Assembly (NCBI GenBank): GCA_002314145.1
Contig: DCCG01000027.1
Coordinates: 1-64,000, forward strand
Reading direction: 5' to 3'
From: Thalassolituus sp. UBA1087
GTDB taxonomy: Bacteria; Pseudomonadota; Gammaproteobacteria; Pseudomonadales; Oceanobacteraceae
DNA: 64,000 bases
In this document: one piece after another, positions 33,570 to 41,330 of the stretch
Numbering within the stretch: the stretch's first letter is position 1
Layout of the letters: each line of letters begins with the position of its first letter
Made by a program: the position numbers and the translations under genes
Notes under the pieces: model-generated
What the model was told of the DNA's origin: nothing
Database searches by the model: none
The model's input: the letters and a program-made list of their open reading frames with translations, nothing else

Positions 33570-33977
33570 TCAGCTTTTCTTGCGGACGTACAGTACCAGG
33601 CTGTGATCAACCAGATCGAAGCCGTGCTGCTCTGCGATATCATGCTGCAGCTTTTCAATCTGTTCATTGGTGAATTCAATCACCGTACCGTCTTCAACAT
33701 TCACCATATGATCATGATGTTCACCGCGGGCCAGTTCAAACACAGAATGGCCGCCATCAAAGTTGTGACGGGTCACCAGGCCGGCACTCTCAAACTGAGT
33801 AAGTACGCGGTATACGGTCGCCAGACCAACATCTTCACCAGCCTCAATCAGAGACTTGTATACGTCTTCAGCGCTCATGTGAGCTTCAGGATTGGTTTCC
33901 AGAATACTCAGGATCTTCACCCGTGGCAGAGTGACTTTTAATCCTACTTTGCGCAGTTCCACGTTCTGATCGGACAT
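33570..33977 (-). CDS. fur: ferric uptake regulator Fur
   Basis: Iron-responsive repressor of uptake genes. The 135-residue protein has a winged-helix N-terminus (LKVTLPRVKILSIL near 12-25 and ATVYRVLTQFE near 54-64) and metal-binding HHDH near 87-90 plus downstream His and Glu. The CxxC structural zinc motif that many Fur proteins carry after HHDH is missing here (the segment reads MVNVEDGTVIEF), a trend also known in Pseudomonas. It is divergent from bamE. Confidence 0.97.
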   Translation of the reverse strand: MSDQNVELRKVGLKVTLPRVKILSILETNPEAHMSAEDVYKSLIEAGEDVGLATVYRVLTQFESAGLVTRHNFDGGHSVFELARGEHHDHMVNVEDGTVIEFTNEQIEKLQHDIAEQHGFDLVDHSLVLYVRKKS

Positions 33978-34062
33978 GGTTTTCCTCTAATATTTCACAG
34001 CAACTTGTTTAATCAGGTATTATCCCTGCTCCATGCGCCAACGCAACTGACGAGACAGCACT

Positions 34063-34476
34063 TTGATTAAGAGAGCGACAATTCTGATTGTTTCACTCGG
34101 TTTTGCAACCCTTTATGGGTGTGTCTTTCCGGGTGTTTACAAACTCAACGTCCAGCAGGGCAACATCGTGACCGCCGACATGCTGGCCCAGCTCGAACCC
34201 GGCATGAATCAACGCCAGGTCACCTACATTATGGGGAAACCTGTCCTGAAAAACCCGTTTTCCCAACAGCGGTGGGATTATATTTATACATTAGAGAAGC
34301 GAGATGAAATAGTAAAAAACTATAAGATCAGTCTTTTCTTCAACGATGCCGGCCAATACGTCCGCTATGAAGGCAAATTGCCCAATGATGAATTCAGCGA
34401 AGAGAACCAGCTGAAGACATTGCCTAAAGAAGAAACCTCGCCGAATACCATCTCCACCGATATTCACGGCGGCTGA
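34063..34476 (+). CDS. bamE: outer membrane assembly lipoprotein BamE (SmpA/OmlA)
   Basis: Lipoprotein of the BAM complex that inserts beta-barrel proteins into the outer membrane. The start appears to be TTG 34063, followed at once by a signal peptide and a lipobox-like Leu-Tyr-Gly-Cys near 17-20. The family core is clear: YKLNVQQGN, LEPGMNQRQVTYIMGKPV near 44-62, and WDYIYTL near 72-78. At 137 residues it has a longer C-terminal tail than E. coli BamE. The divergent bamE-fur pair is the known Pseudomonas omlA-fur arrangement. Confidence 0.92.
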   Translation: MIKRATILIVSLGFATLYGCVFPGVYKLNVQQGNIVTADMLAQLEPGMNQRQVTYIMGKPVLKNPFSQQRWDYIYTLEKRDEIVKNYKISLFFNDAGQYVRYEGKLPNDEFSEENQLKTLPKEETSPNTISTDIHGG

Positions 34477-34487
34477 TCCGGCTGCAT

Positions 34488-34524
34488 AAAAAAACGCCCG
34501 CGGCATACTGCTCACGGGCGTTTT
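34488..34524. terminator. terminator between bamE and rnfH
   Basis: AAAACGCCCG (34491-34500) pairs with CGGGCGTTTT (34515-34524) around a 14-base loop, between converging genes. Confidence 0.85.
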
Positions 34525-34556
34525 CCTGGCGCTGCTACGGTTCTGCTGCGGCGCTT

Positions 34557-34850
34557 TTATTTCTTTGCTTTGGCCGCGCGGTTGGCCCTGGCCTGTTTAG
34601 GGTCGATGATCAGTGGGCGGTAGATCTCCACCCGGTCTCCTTCCTGCAGAACATCCGCATCCGGTGTACGCGTGGCTTTCCCGAACACGCCATATTTGGC
34701 CTCGTCCAGATTGAGATCAGGAAATTCGTGCTCAATACCGGATTGCTTAACCGCTTCCAGCAGCGTTGTGCCCGGCTCAACGTCGAGTGCCAGAATCTTT
34801 TGTTTCTGTGGCAGCGCATACGCCACTTCCACCCGTATTGTGTCAGCCAT
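34557..34850 (-). CDS. rnfH: RnfH family ubiquitin-like protein (RatB/YfjF)
   Basis: Small beta-grasp protein of 97 residues with the family start IRVEVAYALPQKQKILALDVEPGT-like pattern and the C-terminal VEIYRPLIIDPKQARANRA segment near 72-90. Biochemical function is not settled. It overlaps the 3' end of ratA by eight bases, the common ratA-ratB pairing near smpB. Confidence 0.93.
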   Translation of the reverse strand: MADTIRVEVAYALPQKQKILALDVEPGTTLLEAVKQSGIEHEFPDLNLDEAKYGVFGKATRTPDADVLQEGDRVEIYRPLIIDPKQARANRAAKAKK

Positions 34851-35274
34851 AGATTTCGTTCGCCCGCTTCACAAAGGCATCCACCATACTGTTGGCTACC
34901 TGTTTAAACACCACACCCAATGCTGCCCCGGCGATCAGACCGCCAACATCAAATTCCATATCCAGCGAGACCTTACAGGCTTCATCCGATAACGCCTGAA
35001 AACGCCAGACGCCGGAGAACTTACTGAAAGGCCCGTCGAGTAAATTCATATCCATGCGCTGCGGACGCACGAAGTCATTGTGTGTACTGAAACTCTGATT
35101 AACGCCGGCTTTGGAGATCGTCAGTCTGGCTTCGATAAAATCGTCACCTTCTGCGATCACCTCGGTCGCTTTACACCCGTGCAGAAATTCCGGGTAGCGG
35201 CGTACGTCGTTAACCAGATCAAACATCTGCTCTGCGCTGTGCATCACCAGCGCACTGCGACTGATAGTAGTCAT
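34843..35274 (-). CDS. ratA: RatA family START-domain protein (polyketide cyclase-like)
   Basis: A 143-residue protein with the START/SRPBCC fold of coenzyme Q-binding COQ10-like proteins. Visible are SAEQMFDLVNDVRRYPEFLHGC near 13-34 and the C-terminal helix VVFKQVANSMVDAFVKRAN. E. coli RatA was reported to block 70S association as a toxin. A role in ubiquinone handling has also been proposed for relatives. It is translationally coupled with rnfH. Confidence 0.93.
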   Translation of the reverse strand: MTTISRSALVMHSAEQMFDLVNDVRRYPEFLHGCKATEVIAEGDDFIEARLTISKAGVNQSFSTHNDFVRPQRMDMNLLDGPFSKFSGVWRFQALSDEACKVSLDMEFDVGGLIAGAALGVVFKQVANSMVDAFVKRANEIYG

Positions 35275-35280
35275 GTTAAA

Positions 35281-36780
35281 TCAGAGAAGTCCGTTAATAA
35301 AAATAAACAGGATGGCCAGCGGTGATACATAACGCAGCATAAACCGCCAGGCATTAAACACACCTTCATCCGCCTGCAGCTCGTTAGCGCTGTCTTCACG
35401 CCGCATCAGCCATCCCACAAAGACAGCAATCGCCAGTCCGCCCAGCGGCAGCAGGATATTGGCTGTCAGGAAGTCGAGTATATCAAAAAATGTCTTACCG
35501 CTGACGGATCGTTCTGTACCATCCGCCAGTGGCTGTTGCGCCAGCACGCTGGTATCGGCGTAGAGATGAAACGTCTCGTCCAGCGTATTGACCTGCTCCT
35601 CGCCGCTTTGCGGATCCGTAACCGTCTCAGTAATGCTCTCAGTAACAAAGAACTTGTTATCACCCCAGTGATTAAATGAGAGAACCGTACCAACCCCGAG
35701 CATCCACGCCAGCAGACACACGATAATGGTCGCGGTCCCGCGCCTGATGCCTTTCTCTACCGCCCACGCCACGGCAGGTTCGGCAATGGAAATCGCCGAA
35801 CTCCAGGCGGCAATGGCGACCAGTACAAAAAACGCCGTGCCAATCAGGGTGCCCCCCGGTAACGCGCCGAAAGCAATCGGCAGCGTCTGGAACATCAGCC
35901 CGGGTCCGGCCGCCGGTTCCATACCGTGAGAAAACACAATCGGGAAAATAATCAGACCGGCCACCAGCGCTACCAGCGTATCCAGAAAGGCAACCGTAAA
36001 AATGGTTTTGGTCAGCGAGGCTTCCTGCGGCATATAAGCGCCATAGGCCATAATAGCGCCCATCCCCAGACTGAGTGTAAAGAAGGAATGCCCCAGCGCT
36101 ACCACCACACTCTCGGTGGTCAGCTTGCTGAAATCAAACGAGAACATAAAGTTCCAGCCCTGACCAAAGCCCGGCGTTGTAACGGCATACCCGAGCAACA
36201 GCAGCAACATAATAAACAGCGCCGGCATCATCAGCCGGACACCGTCTTCAAGCCCGTGCTTAACGCCGCGGGCAATCACAAACCCGGTCATGATGATAAA
36301 AATGGTATGCAGCCCCAGCAGCATCCAGGGGTCCCCTAACAGATCGCCGAATGTCTGCTCTGCAACATCCGACCCGGCGCCGGTAAATACACCACTGGCC
36401 ATCTCTCCGATATAGGCCAGCGTCCAGCCTGCAATCACACTGTAAAAGGACAGAATAAAGAAACCCGATACCGCGCCCAGCCAGCCGATACCGGAGAAAA
36501 ACCGGGGAGCATTCTGTTTTCTGGCTTCCACCTGCATGGTGTGGATCGGACTGAGGCGACCACGGCGACCAAGCAGAACCTCAGCAATCATCACCGGCAC
36601 GCCCGCTGCCAGAATGCATACCAGATACATGAGCACAAAGGCACCACCGCCGTTCTCACCTGTGATGTATGGGAACTTCCAGATATTCCCCAACCCCACA
36701 GCCGAGCCAGTCGCAGCCAGAATAAAAGTCCAGCGGCTGCCCCAGATGCCGTGCATACCTCTTTTGCTGTCGCTCGTCAT
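35281..36780 (-). CDS. sodium-dependent transporter of the NSS (SLC6) family
   Basis: Inner-membrane symporter likely moving an amino acid or related amine with sodium. The 499 residues have about 12 hydrophobic segments and the family signature ATGSAVGLGNIWKFPYITGENGGGAF-type region near 22-50 (unwound helix 1 that binds Na+ and substrate). A hydrophilic loop of about 75 residues near 380-455 breaks the last segments. Substrate cannot be assigned. It sits between ratA and smpB, where P. aeruginosa has no such gene, so it is probably an insertion into the core order. Confidence 0.88.
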   Translation of the reverse strand: MTSDSKRGMHGIWGSRWTFILAATGSAVGLGNIWKFPYITGENGGGAFVLMYLVCILAAGVPVMIAEVLLGRRGRLSPIHTMQVEARKQNAPRFFSGIGWLGAVSGFFILSFYSVIAGWTLAYIGEMASGVFTGAGSDVAEQTFGDLLGDPWMLLGLHTIFIIMTGFVIARGVKHGLEDGVRLMMPALFIMLLLLLGYAVTTPGFGQGWNFMFSFDFSKLTTESVVVALGHSFFTLSLGMGAIMAYGAYMPQEASLTKTIFTVAFLDTLVALVAGLIIFPIVFSHGMEPAAGPGLMFQTLPIAFGALPGGTLIGTAFFVLVAIAAWSSAISIAEPAVAWAVEKGIRRGTATIIVCLLAWMLGVGTVLSFNHWGDNKFFVTESITETVTDPQSGEEQVNTLDETFHLYADTSVLAQQPLADGTERSVSGKTFFDILDFLTANILLPLGGLAIAVFVGWLMRREDSANELQADEGVFNAWRFMLRYVSPLAILFIFINGLL

Positions 36781-36891
36781 TTCCTGCTCCCTTAATCTTT
36801 GCCGGTATTGTGAGTAATTTACCGCTGACCCTCAAGCCGATGACGCAAGCCGTAGTGCCTTTTCCGCCATTGCTCGGTTATACTGCGCGGC

Positions 36892-37371
36892 ATGAGTAAA
36901 AAGAAAGCCAAAACCACCAGCGGTACCATCGCGCTCAACAAAAAAGCGCGCCACGACTATTTTCTGGAAGATAAAACAGAAGCAGGTGTGGCCCTGACCG
37001 GCTGGGAAGTCAAAGCCCTTCGTGCCGGCAAATGCCAGCTGCTGGACTCTTTTATCGATTTTCACCGCGGCGAAGCCTGGCTCACCGGCGCTCTGATCAC
37101 CCCGTTACAGCAGGCCTCGACCCACATGGTCACCGAACCACGCCGGCCGCGGAAGCTGCTGCTGCACAAACGGGAGCTGGAACGCCTGGAGCAGAAGATT
37201 CAGGCGAAAGGCTATACCTGTGTCTGCACGGCTCTGTACTGGAAAGGCCCTTATGTCAAAGCCGAGATCGCGCTGGCAAAAGGTAAACAGAGCCATGACA
37301 AACGCAACACCGCCAAAGACCGTGACTGGGCCAAACAGAAAGAACGTATCATGAAGCATTCGGTGCGCTGA
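36892..37371 (+). CDS. smpB: SsrA-binding protein SmpB
   Basis: Binds tmRNA and places it in stalled ribosomes for trans-translation. The 159 residues have the OB-fold core ([20 protein letters not shown] near 11-30, [11 protein letters not shown]) and the basic C-terminal tail [13 protein letters not shown] that mimics mRNA. Its partner ssrA follows after 142 bases. Confidence 0.98.
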   Translation: MSKKKAKTTSGTIALNKKARHDYFLEDKTEAGVALTGWEVKALRAGKCQLLDSFIDFHRGEAWLTGALITPLQQASTHMVTEPRRPRKLLLHKRELERLEQKIQAKGYTCVCTALYWKGPYVKAEIALAKGKQSHDKRNTAKDRDWAKQKERIMKHSVR

Positions 37372-37513
37372 AACCCGGTGAACCTTGTGTTACAATGACA
37401 GTCTTATATCGGTGACAGCCAGATTAATCCGCCACGGTCATTGCCCGGGGTTGAAAACACAAGCGGCTGCCACCATATAGACAACAACGCCTTAGCGTAT
37501 GAACGACGAATTC

Positions 37514-37872
37514 GGGGATGATTAGGATTCGACGCTGATTACAAAGCTATGGGTGCATGCCGAGAGGGTATAGCGATCTCGTAAATCAACGTTATACATA
37601 GTTATAGTCGCAAACGACGAAAACTACGCACTAGCGGCTTAAGCCCGCTTACCTCTGAACCCGGGTGCCTGTAGCCGGGGAACGAGGGCATCGTCTTACA
37701 GGCTCGCCTGGCTGGCTTCGCTCGGAGCTAAAAGGGTTAAACTTTAATCGAGCTCGTTCTGAACACCCTGCCCCTCGGGTCGTGACGAACTAAATCAATA
37801 GAGACGGCTAAGCATGTAGATCCTCTAGTGGAGGATTGGCGGACGCGGGTTCAAATCCCGCCATCTCCACCA
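37514..37872 (+). ncRNA. ssrA: transfer-messenger RNA (tmRNA)
   Basis: One-piece tmRNA of 359 bases. The 5' GGGGATG pairs with 3' CATCTCC to form the acceptor stem, a T-arm GGTTCAAATCC and encoded CCA close the tRNA-like domain. The resume codon GCA at 37610 starts the tag ANDENYALAA, ending in TAA 37640-37642, the same tag as E. coli. Pseudoknot-like pairs are visible on both sides of the tag. Its 3' end is a common integration site for genetic elements, and an integrase remnant lies downstream. Confidence 0.97.
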
Positions 37873-37876
37873 ATAC

Positions 37877-37908
37877 AAAACCCCTGATGCTCGCATCAGG
37901 GGTTTTTT
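37877..37908 (+). terminator. ssrA terminator
   Basis: AAAACCCCTGATGC pairs with GCATCAGGGGTTTT around a two-base loop and is followed by more T residues. It starts four bases after the tmRNA CCA end. Confidence 0.93.
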
Positions 37909-38168
37909 ATTGGCCGAAGAAAGTGATTCTGAACTCTCATAGTTTCGGGTTCACCAGATTGCCGGGAGCAATCTGTACCGCCGCAGGCGCACGAAGGGGC
38001 TGGGCCATGGATGGCCCGGAGTACAATCCCGCCATCAGTCTTTATTGCCGACGAAGTGATTCTGAATTTCTCATAGTTTCGGGTTCACCAGATTGCCGGG
38101 AGCAATCTGTACCGCCGCAGGCGCCCGAAGGGGCTGGGCCATGGATGGCCCAGCGTACAATCCTGCCA
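37906..38168. repeat. two tandem copies of a 134-bp structured repeat
   Basis: Cores 37937-38034 and 38071-38168 (98 bases each) differ at only four positions and lie exactly 134 bases apart. Looser similarity extends to the left of each. Each copy holds the small stem GATTGC/GCAATC, and copy 2 holds a perfect 10-base-arm palindrome GCTGGGCCAT/ATGGCCCAGC (broken in copy 1). Copy 1 ends with AATCCCGCCATC (38025-38036), identical to 37854-37865 in the tmRNA 3' end. Confidence 0.85.
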
Positions 38169-38171
38169 GAG

Positions 38172-38600
38172 TGCATGAAAAAACGCCGCCCTCACAGCAT
38201 TCCACTAACACCACAAACGCTGGCTATCCTGGAAGAACTGAAACCAATCAGCGGCCACCGGGAACACCTGTTTCCCGCAGACCGGAACCCCAGAACCCAT
38301 ATCAACAATCAAACGGCCAACATGGCAATCAAACGCATGGGCGATGAGAAAAAGCTAGTGGCTCATGGCTTGCGTGCCCTGGGAAGTACCACGTTAAACG
38401 AACAGGGCTTTGACCATGATTTAATCGAAGCAGCCCTTGCTCATGTGGATAAAAATGAAATACGAGCCGCCTACAACCGCTCAGACTACATTCAGCGCCG
38501 TATTCCGATGATGGAGTGGTGGTCTGAGCATGTAGAGAAGTGCAATACAAACATTGCACCCTTTACCGGAAAAATGATGAAAAACAGTGCTAATCACTGA
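38172..38600 (+). pseudogene. 5'-truncated tyrosine recombinase (phage/island integrase)
   Basis: About 142 codons that match only the C-terminal catalytic part of an integrase. The beginning MKKRRPHSIPLTPQ is normally internal to the family. The HxxR motif is HGLRALGSTTLNE, followed by ALAHVD and the nucleophile segment YNRSDYIQRR with Tyr. The first catalytic Arg and the whole N-terminal and core-binding domains are missing, apparently replaced by the repeat element. The relic adjoins the tmRNA, the expected site for such integrases, and shows how the island arrived. Confidence 0.85.
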
Positions 38601-38744
38601 CTATCATATTCTGCTCCAGTATTATCCAAACATATTTTCTTGGAATCGTATCCGAACAACGGGTTATGGTAAGTATAGAATTCACCTTTCGTCACCTTAT
38701 CTTCGACAACAAAGCACCCATGAAGAGAAAAATGATCTATGATG
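38594..38744 (-). pseudogene. 3' remnant of an unknown minus-strand gene cut by the IS element
   Basis: Reading the minus strand from the IS edge, an open frame of about 49 codons runs to TGA 38596-38594, including IDHFSLHGCFVVEDKVTKGE and GYDSKKICLDNTGAEYDS, a globular-looking composition. It overlaps the integrase relic by a few bases. The 5' part is missing. Across the IS, 40042-40087 holds a possible start (ATG near 40053) on the same strand, so the IS may have split the last gene of the operon. Family unknown. Confidence 0.4.
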
Positions 38745-40041
38745 GTAGTGTTCATAATTCTGTGTCATTTCTTTAAAATCCTGCAAAAAGGAATGACACA
38801 TGACCAAACCAACGTTCGATATGGAAGCCGCGTTACAGGCCCTTCGTGAAGGCAAAGATCTCACCGGTAAAGACGGCATTCTCACGCCCTTGATCAAGCA
38901 GCTTACTGAAGCCGACATGCAGGCTGAGCTGGAGGATCATCTCGCCAATGATGCTCAGCCCAATCGTAAAAACGGTAGCAGTAAAAAAACCATGAAGTCC
39001 CCCACTGACAACTTTGAACAGGAGGCGCCCCGTGATCGTTCAGGAAGCTTCGAACCTCAGATTGTCAAAAAGAATCAGACTCACCTAACCGACGAGCTTG
39101 AGCGTAAAATCCTGGCCCTGTACGCACTCGGTACCAGTTATCAGGATATTCGTACCCACATCGAAGACCTGTACGGCATGAAGCTCTCTAACGGTACGTT
39201 AAACGCCGTAACCGATAAATTATTGCCCGAACTTCAGGCATGGCGGGAGCGGGATCTGGACGCTGTCTATCCGATCGTCTGGTTAGATGCGATTCACTAC
39301 AAAATCAAAGATAACGGCCGCTATGTCAACAAAGCTATTTACACCATTCTGGCACTGAACATCGAAGGCAAGAAAGAACTGTTGGGACTGTATCTGTCGG
39401 ACTCTGAGGGCGCTCATCACTGGCTGAGCGTGCTCACAGATTTAAATAACCGTGGCGTTAAAGATATCCTGATCTGCTGTGTTGACGGACTGAAAGGCTT
39501 TCCTGAAGCTATTGCCACCATTTACCCTGAAACCGAAGTTCAACACTGCGTGATCCACCAGATCCGCAACTCCATCAAGTACGTTGCCAGCAAGAATCAG
39601 AAAACCTTTATGGCGGATTTAAAATGCGTTTATAAAGCTGCCACACTGAACGCGGCGGAAACGGCTCTGGACGAACTGGAGGCAAAATGGGGTGACAAAT
39701 ATCCGATGGTCATCCAGTCCTGGCGCAGCAAATGGCCAACCCTCAGTGCGTATTTTAAATACCCGGAAAATGTGAGAAAGGCGATTTACACCACCAACGC
39801 CGTGGAGGCCGTTCACCGCCAGTTCCGGAAGCTGACCAAGACCAAGGGAGGCTTCGCCAATGAAAACAGCTTGCTGAAGCTGTTGTACGCCGGTATTTTG
39901 AAGGTGTCAGAGCGCTGGACCCATCCGGTTCAGAACTGGAATCTGACCTTGTCGCAGCTGGCGATTCATTTTACAGGCCGACTGGATAACCAGATTGACC
40001 TGTAAATTTAAAATTTAGCTGACACAGAATTTTGAACAGCC
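38745..40041 (+). mobile_element. IS256-family insertion sequence
   Basis: About 1.3 kb carrying one transposase. The terminal inverted repeats are GTTCATAATTCTGTGTCA (38751-38768) on the left and the complement of 40020-40037 on the right, with one mismatch over 18 bases. The outermost bases are GG on both sides with a two-base length difference. I see no clear target duplication, so the insertion is old or one side has been rearranged. Confidence 0.88.
38800..40005 (+). CDS. IS256-family transposase
   Basis: DDE transposase of 401 residues, full family length. The three catalytic acids lie in VWLDAIHYK near 162, CCVDGLKGFPEAI near 228, and TTNAVEAVHRQFRKLTKTKG near 335. The IS256-type C(x2)H segment VQHCVIHQIRNS sits near 250. 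The N-terminal DNA-binding region is intact. Nothing indicates inactivation, so the element may still be mobile. Confidence 0.95.
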   Translation: MTKPTFDMEAALQALREGKDLTGKDGILTPLIKQLTEADMQAELEDHLANDAQPNRKNGSSKKTMKSPTDNFEQEAPRDRSGSFEPQIVKKNQTHLTDELERKILALYALGTSYQDIRTHIEDLYGMKLSNGTLNAVTDKLLPELQAWRERDLDAVYPIVWLDAIHYKIKDNGRYVNKAIYTILALNIEGKKELLGLYLSDSEGAHHWLSVLTDLNNRGVKDILICCVDGLKGFPEAIATIYPETEVQHCVIHQIRNSIKYVASKNQKTFMADLKCVYKAATLNAAETALDELEAKWGDKYPMVIQSWRSKWPTLSAYFKYPENVRKAIYTTNAVEAVHRQFRKLTKTKGGFANENSLLKLLYAGILKVSERWTHPVQNWNLTLSQLAIHFTGRLDNQIDL

Positions 40042-40087
40042 TCCTAAGGTTCATAACCATCGGCAGAAGTAACAAGCGACTGGTTAA

Positions 40088-41089
40088 TTACTGACCAATT
40101 TCCTTAAGTAATTCTGATAAAGGGATAATATACTCGGGGTCTCTATTTTCATCCTTAGAAAGAGTTTCCACATACTTAATAGCGCATATCTCAAGATCCT
40201 TAAGTAGTTTTCTCCATCCTCTACTGTTTCCATTTTTGATACAAAAAAAATCTGGAACCTCCTGAACCATTTGGATCGATTTATGTTTACTACTTTGATC
40301 TAACCCAGGCTCTCTTTTGTAAATAGATGTAATTTCGAAAACTTCGGTTATATCTTCATTTACATAAACATCGATTAAATACGACTCTATCGGCAGGTCA
40401 CGCCAGTCAATAAAATGACTCCAAGTATCAAATATACTATCGTCAGCTATTTCTCCAGTTTCTTTTTCAATACGAGTCCTCACTACTTCTAATGCCTTTT
40501 CACCCTGTTTTTCGGCCTCCGGATCATCTTCAACGGTAGTGAAACAAACGTAGGCGTTTACCCCATCGAACAGTGAACTATCTAAACGATAGTTTTTCCC
40601 CGAAAGATCCAGCATATCTGTGCGACGCTTAGCCCAGATCTTCTTGAGTCTTTTCAAGTCCAAGTCCGTTATCTTTTTAGAGTCGTCCCAAATACCTTCG
40701 AACCAGGTATTTACCTCCCGAAGTACACTCTTTTCACTCCCCTGTATACCGAGCTCTAACAGTTTGGCAACCTGATCTCCCTCAAGCCCCAAGCCATTAG
40801 CTGAGATATTTGCCGACCCAAGGATGTACTCACTCTGACCACAAACAACTTTGGCGTGAAAATCATCCAGATGCTTAATGTTGTAGCCTGCATCCCGTAT
40901 ACGCTCAATAGCGTGTGGATTGGTTCCGCCCATATTGAGGTTGCATATAATGCGAGTTGTTTTTTTATCGACATTCGCCAGTAAACCCTCAGGACCAACG
41001 CCCCAATAAGCGACAGCGATGTTCAGCGTTTTGCTGTTTGTCAGGAGGCTCTCAATATGAGCTTTGTAGTTTTCAGTCGTGAGCAGCAT
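40088..41089 (-). CDS. phospholipase D-like (HKD) phosphodiesterase, candidate nuclease
   Basis: A 333-residue cytosolic protein with one PLD-type active site, HAKVV followed by GSANIS near 79-98 (HxK then Ser/Asn). One motif per chain implies a dimer sharing the site, as in bacterial PLD nucleases. The C-terminal 200 residues match no family I know. I start at ATG 41089, which has GAGGA six bases upstream, rather than ATG 41095. The gene is clearly more AT-rich than the core genome, lies downstream of zorD on the same strand with a 241-base gap, and is absent from the described type I Zorya set. A DNA- or RNA-cleaving effector is plausible but inferred. Confidence 0.7.
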   Translation of the reverse strand: MLLTTENYKAHIESLLTNSKTLNIAVAYWGVGPEGLLANVDKKTTRIICNLNMGGTNPHAIERIRDAGYNIKHLDDFHAKVVCGQSEYILGSANISANGLGLEGDQVAKLLELGIQGSEKSVLREVNTWFEGIWDDSKKITDLDLKRLKKIWAKRRTDMLDLSGKNYRLDSSLFDGVNAYVCFTTVEDDPEAEKQGEKALEVVRTRIEKETGEIADDSIFDTWSHFIDWRDLPIESYLIDVYVNEDITEVFEITSIYKREPGLDQSSKHKSIQMVQEVPDFFCIKNGNSRGWRKLLKDLEICAIKYVETLSKDENRDPEYIIPLSELLKEIGQ

Positions 41090-41272
41090 TTCCATTCCTC
41101 ATGTTTCCTGATTCTATTTCAAGGGAGCGGTTGCAAGGATTCAGTTTTAAAGTTTCAATTTCATTACTTCATAAGTACTACAAACACAGACCATTTAGGC
41201 CCGAACGATTTTTCATCTCAACACTGGATATAAAAACATGTCATGTTTACGGACACATCCCGTGTTTCCAAA

Positions 41273-41302
41273 CCTGTTTAACCGAGCCGCCCCTGTTTAA
41301 CC
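41273..41302. repeat. short direct repeat before the PLD-like gene
   Basis: CCTGTTTAACC occurs at 41273-41283 and 41292-41302, a 19-base period, in the gap between zorD and the PLD-like gene. It could be a binding site for a regulator of a separate promoter. The gap contains no other gene. Confidence 0.35.
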
Positions 41303-41330
41303 AAGCTGGCGTATTCGAAGCGCCAATTCA

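Noticed and set aside
37836..38174. Frame that starts inside the tmRNA and runs into the integrase
   Set aside because: The first 113 codons are tmRNA 3' end, terminator and repeat units that happen to lack stops. Only the part from about 38172 has integrase character.
38745..40041. Target-site duplication of the IS element
   Set aside because: The bases flanking both ends (ending at 38744 and from 40042) do not match over 8-9 bases under any of the end placements I tried.
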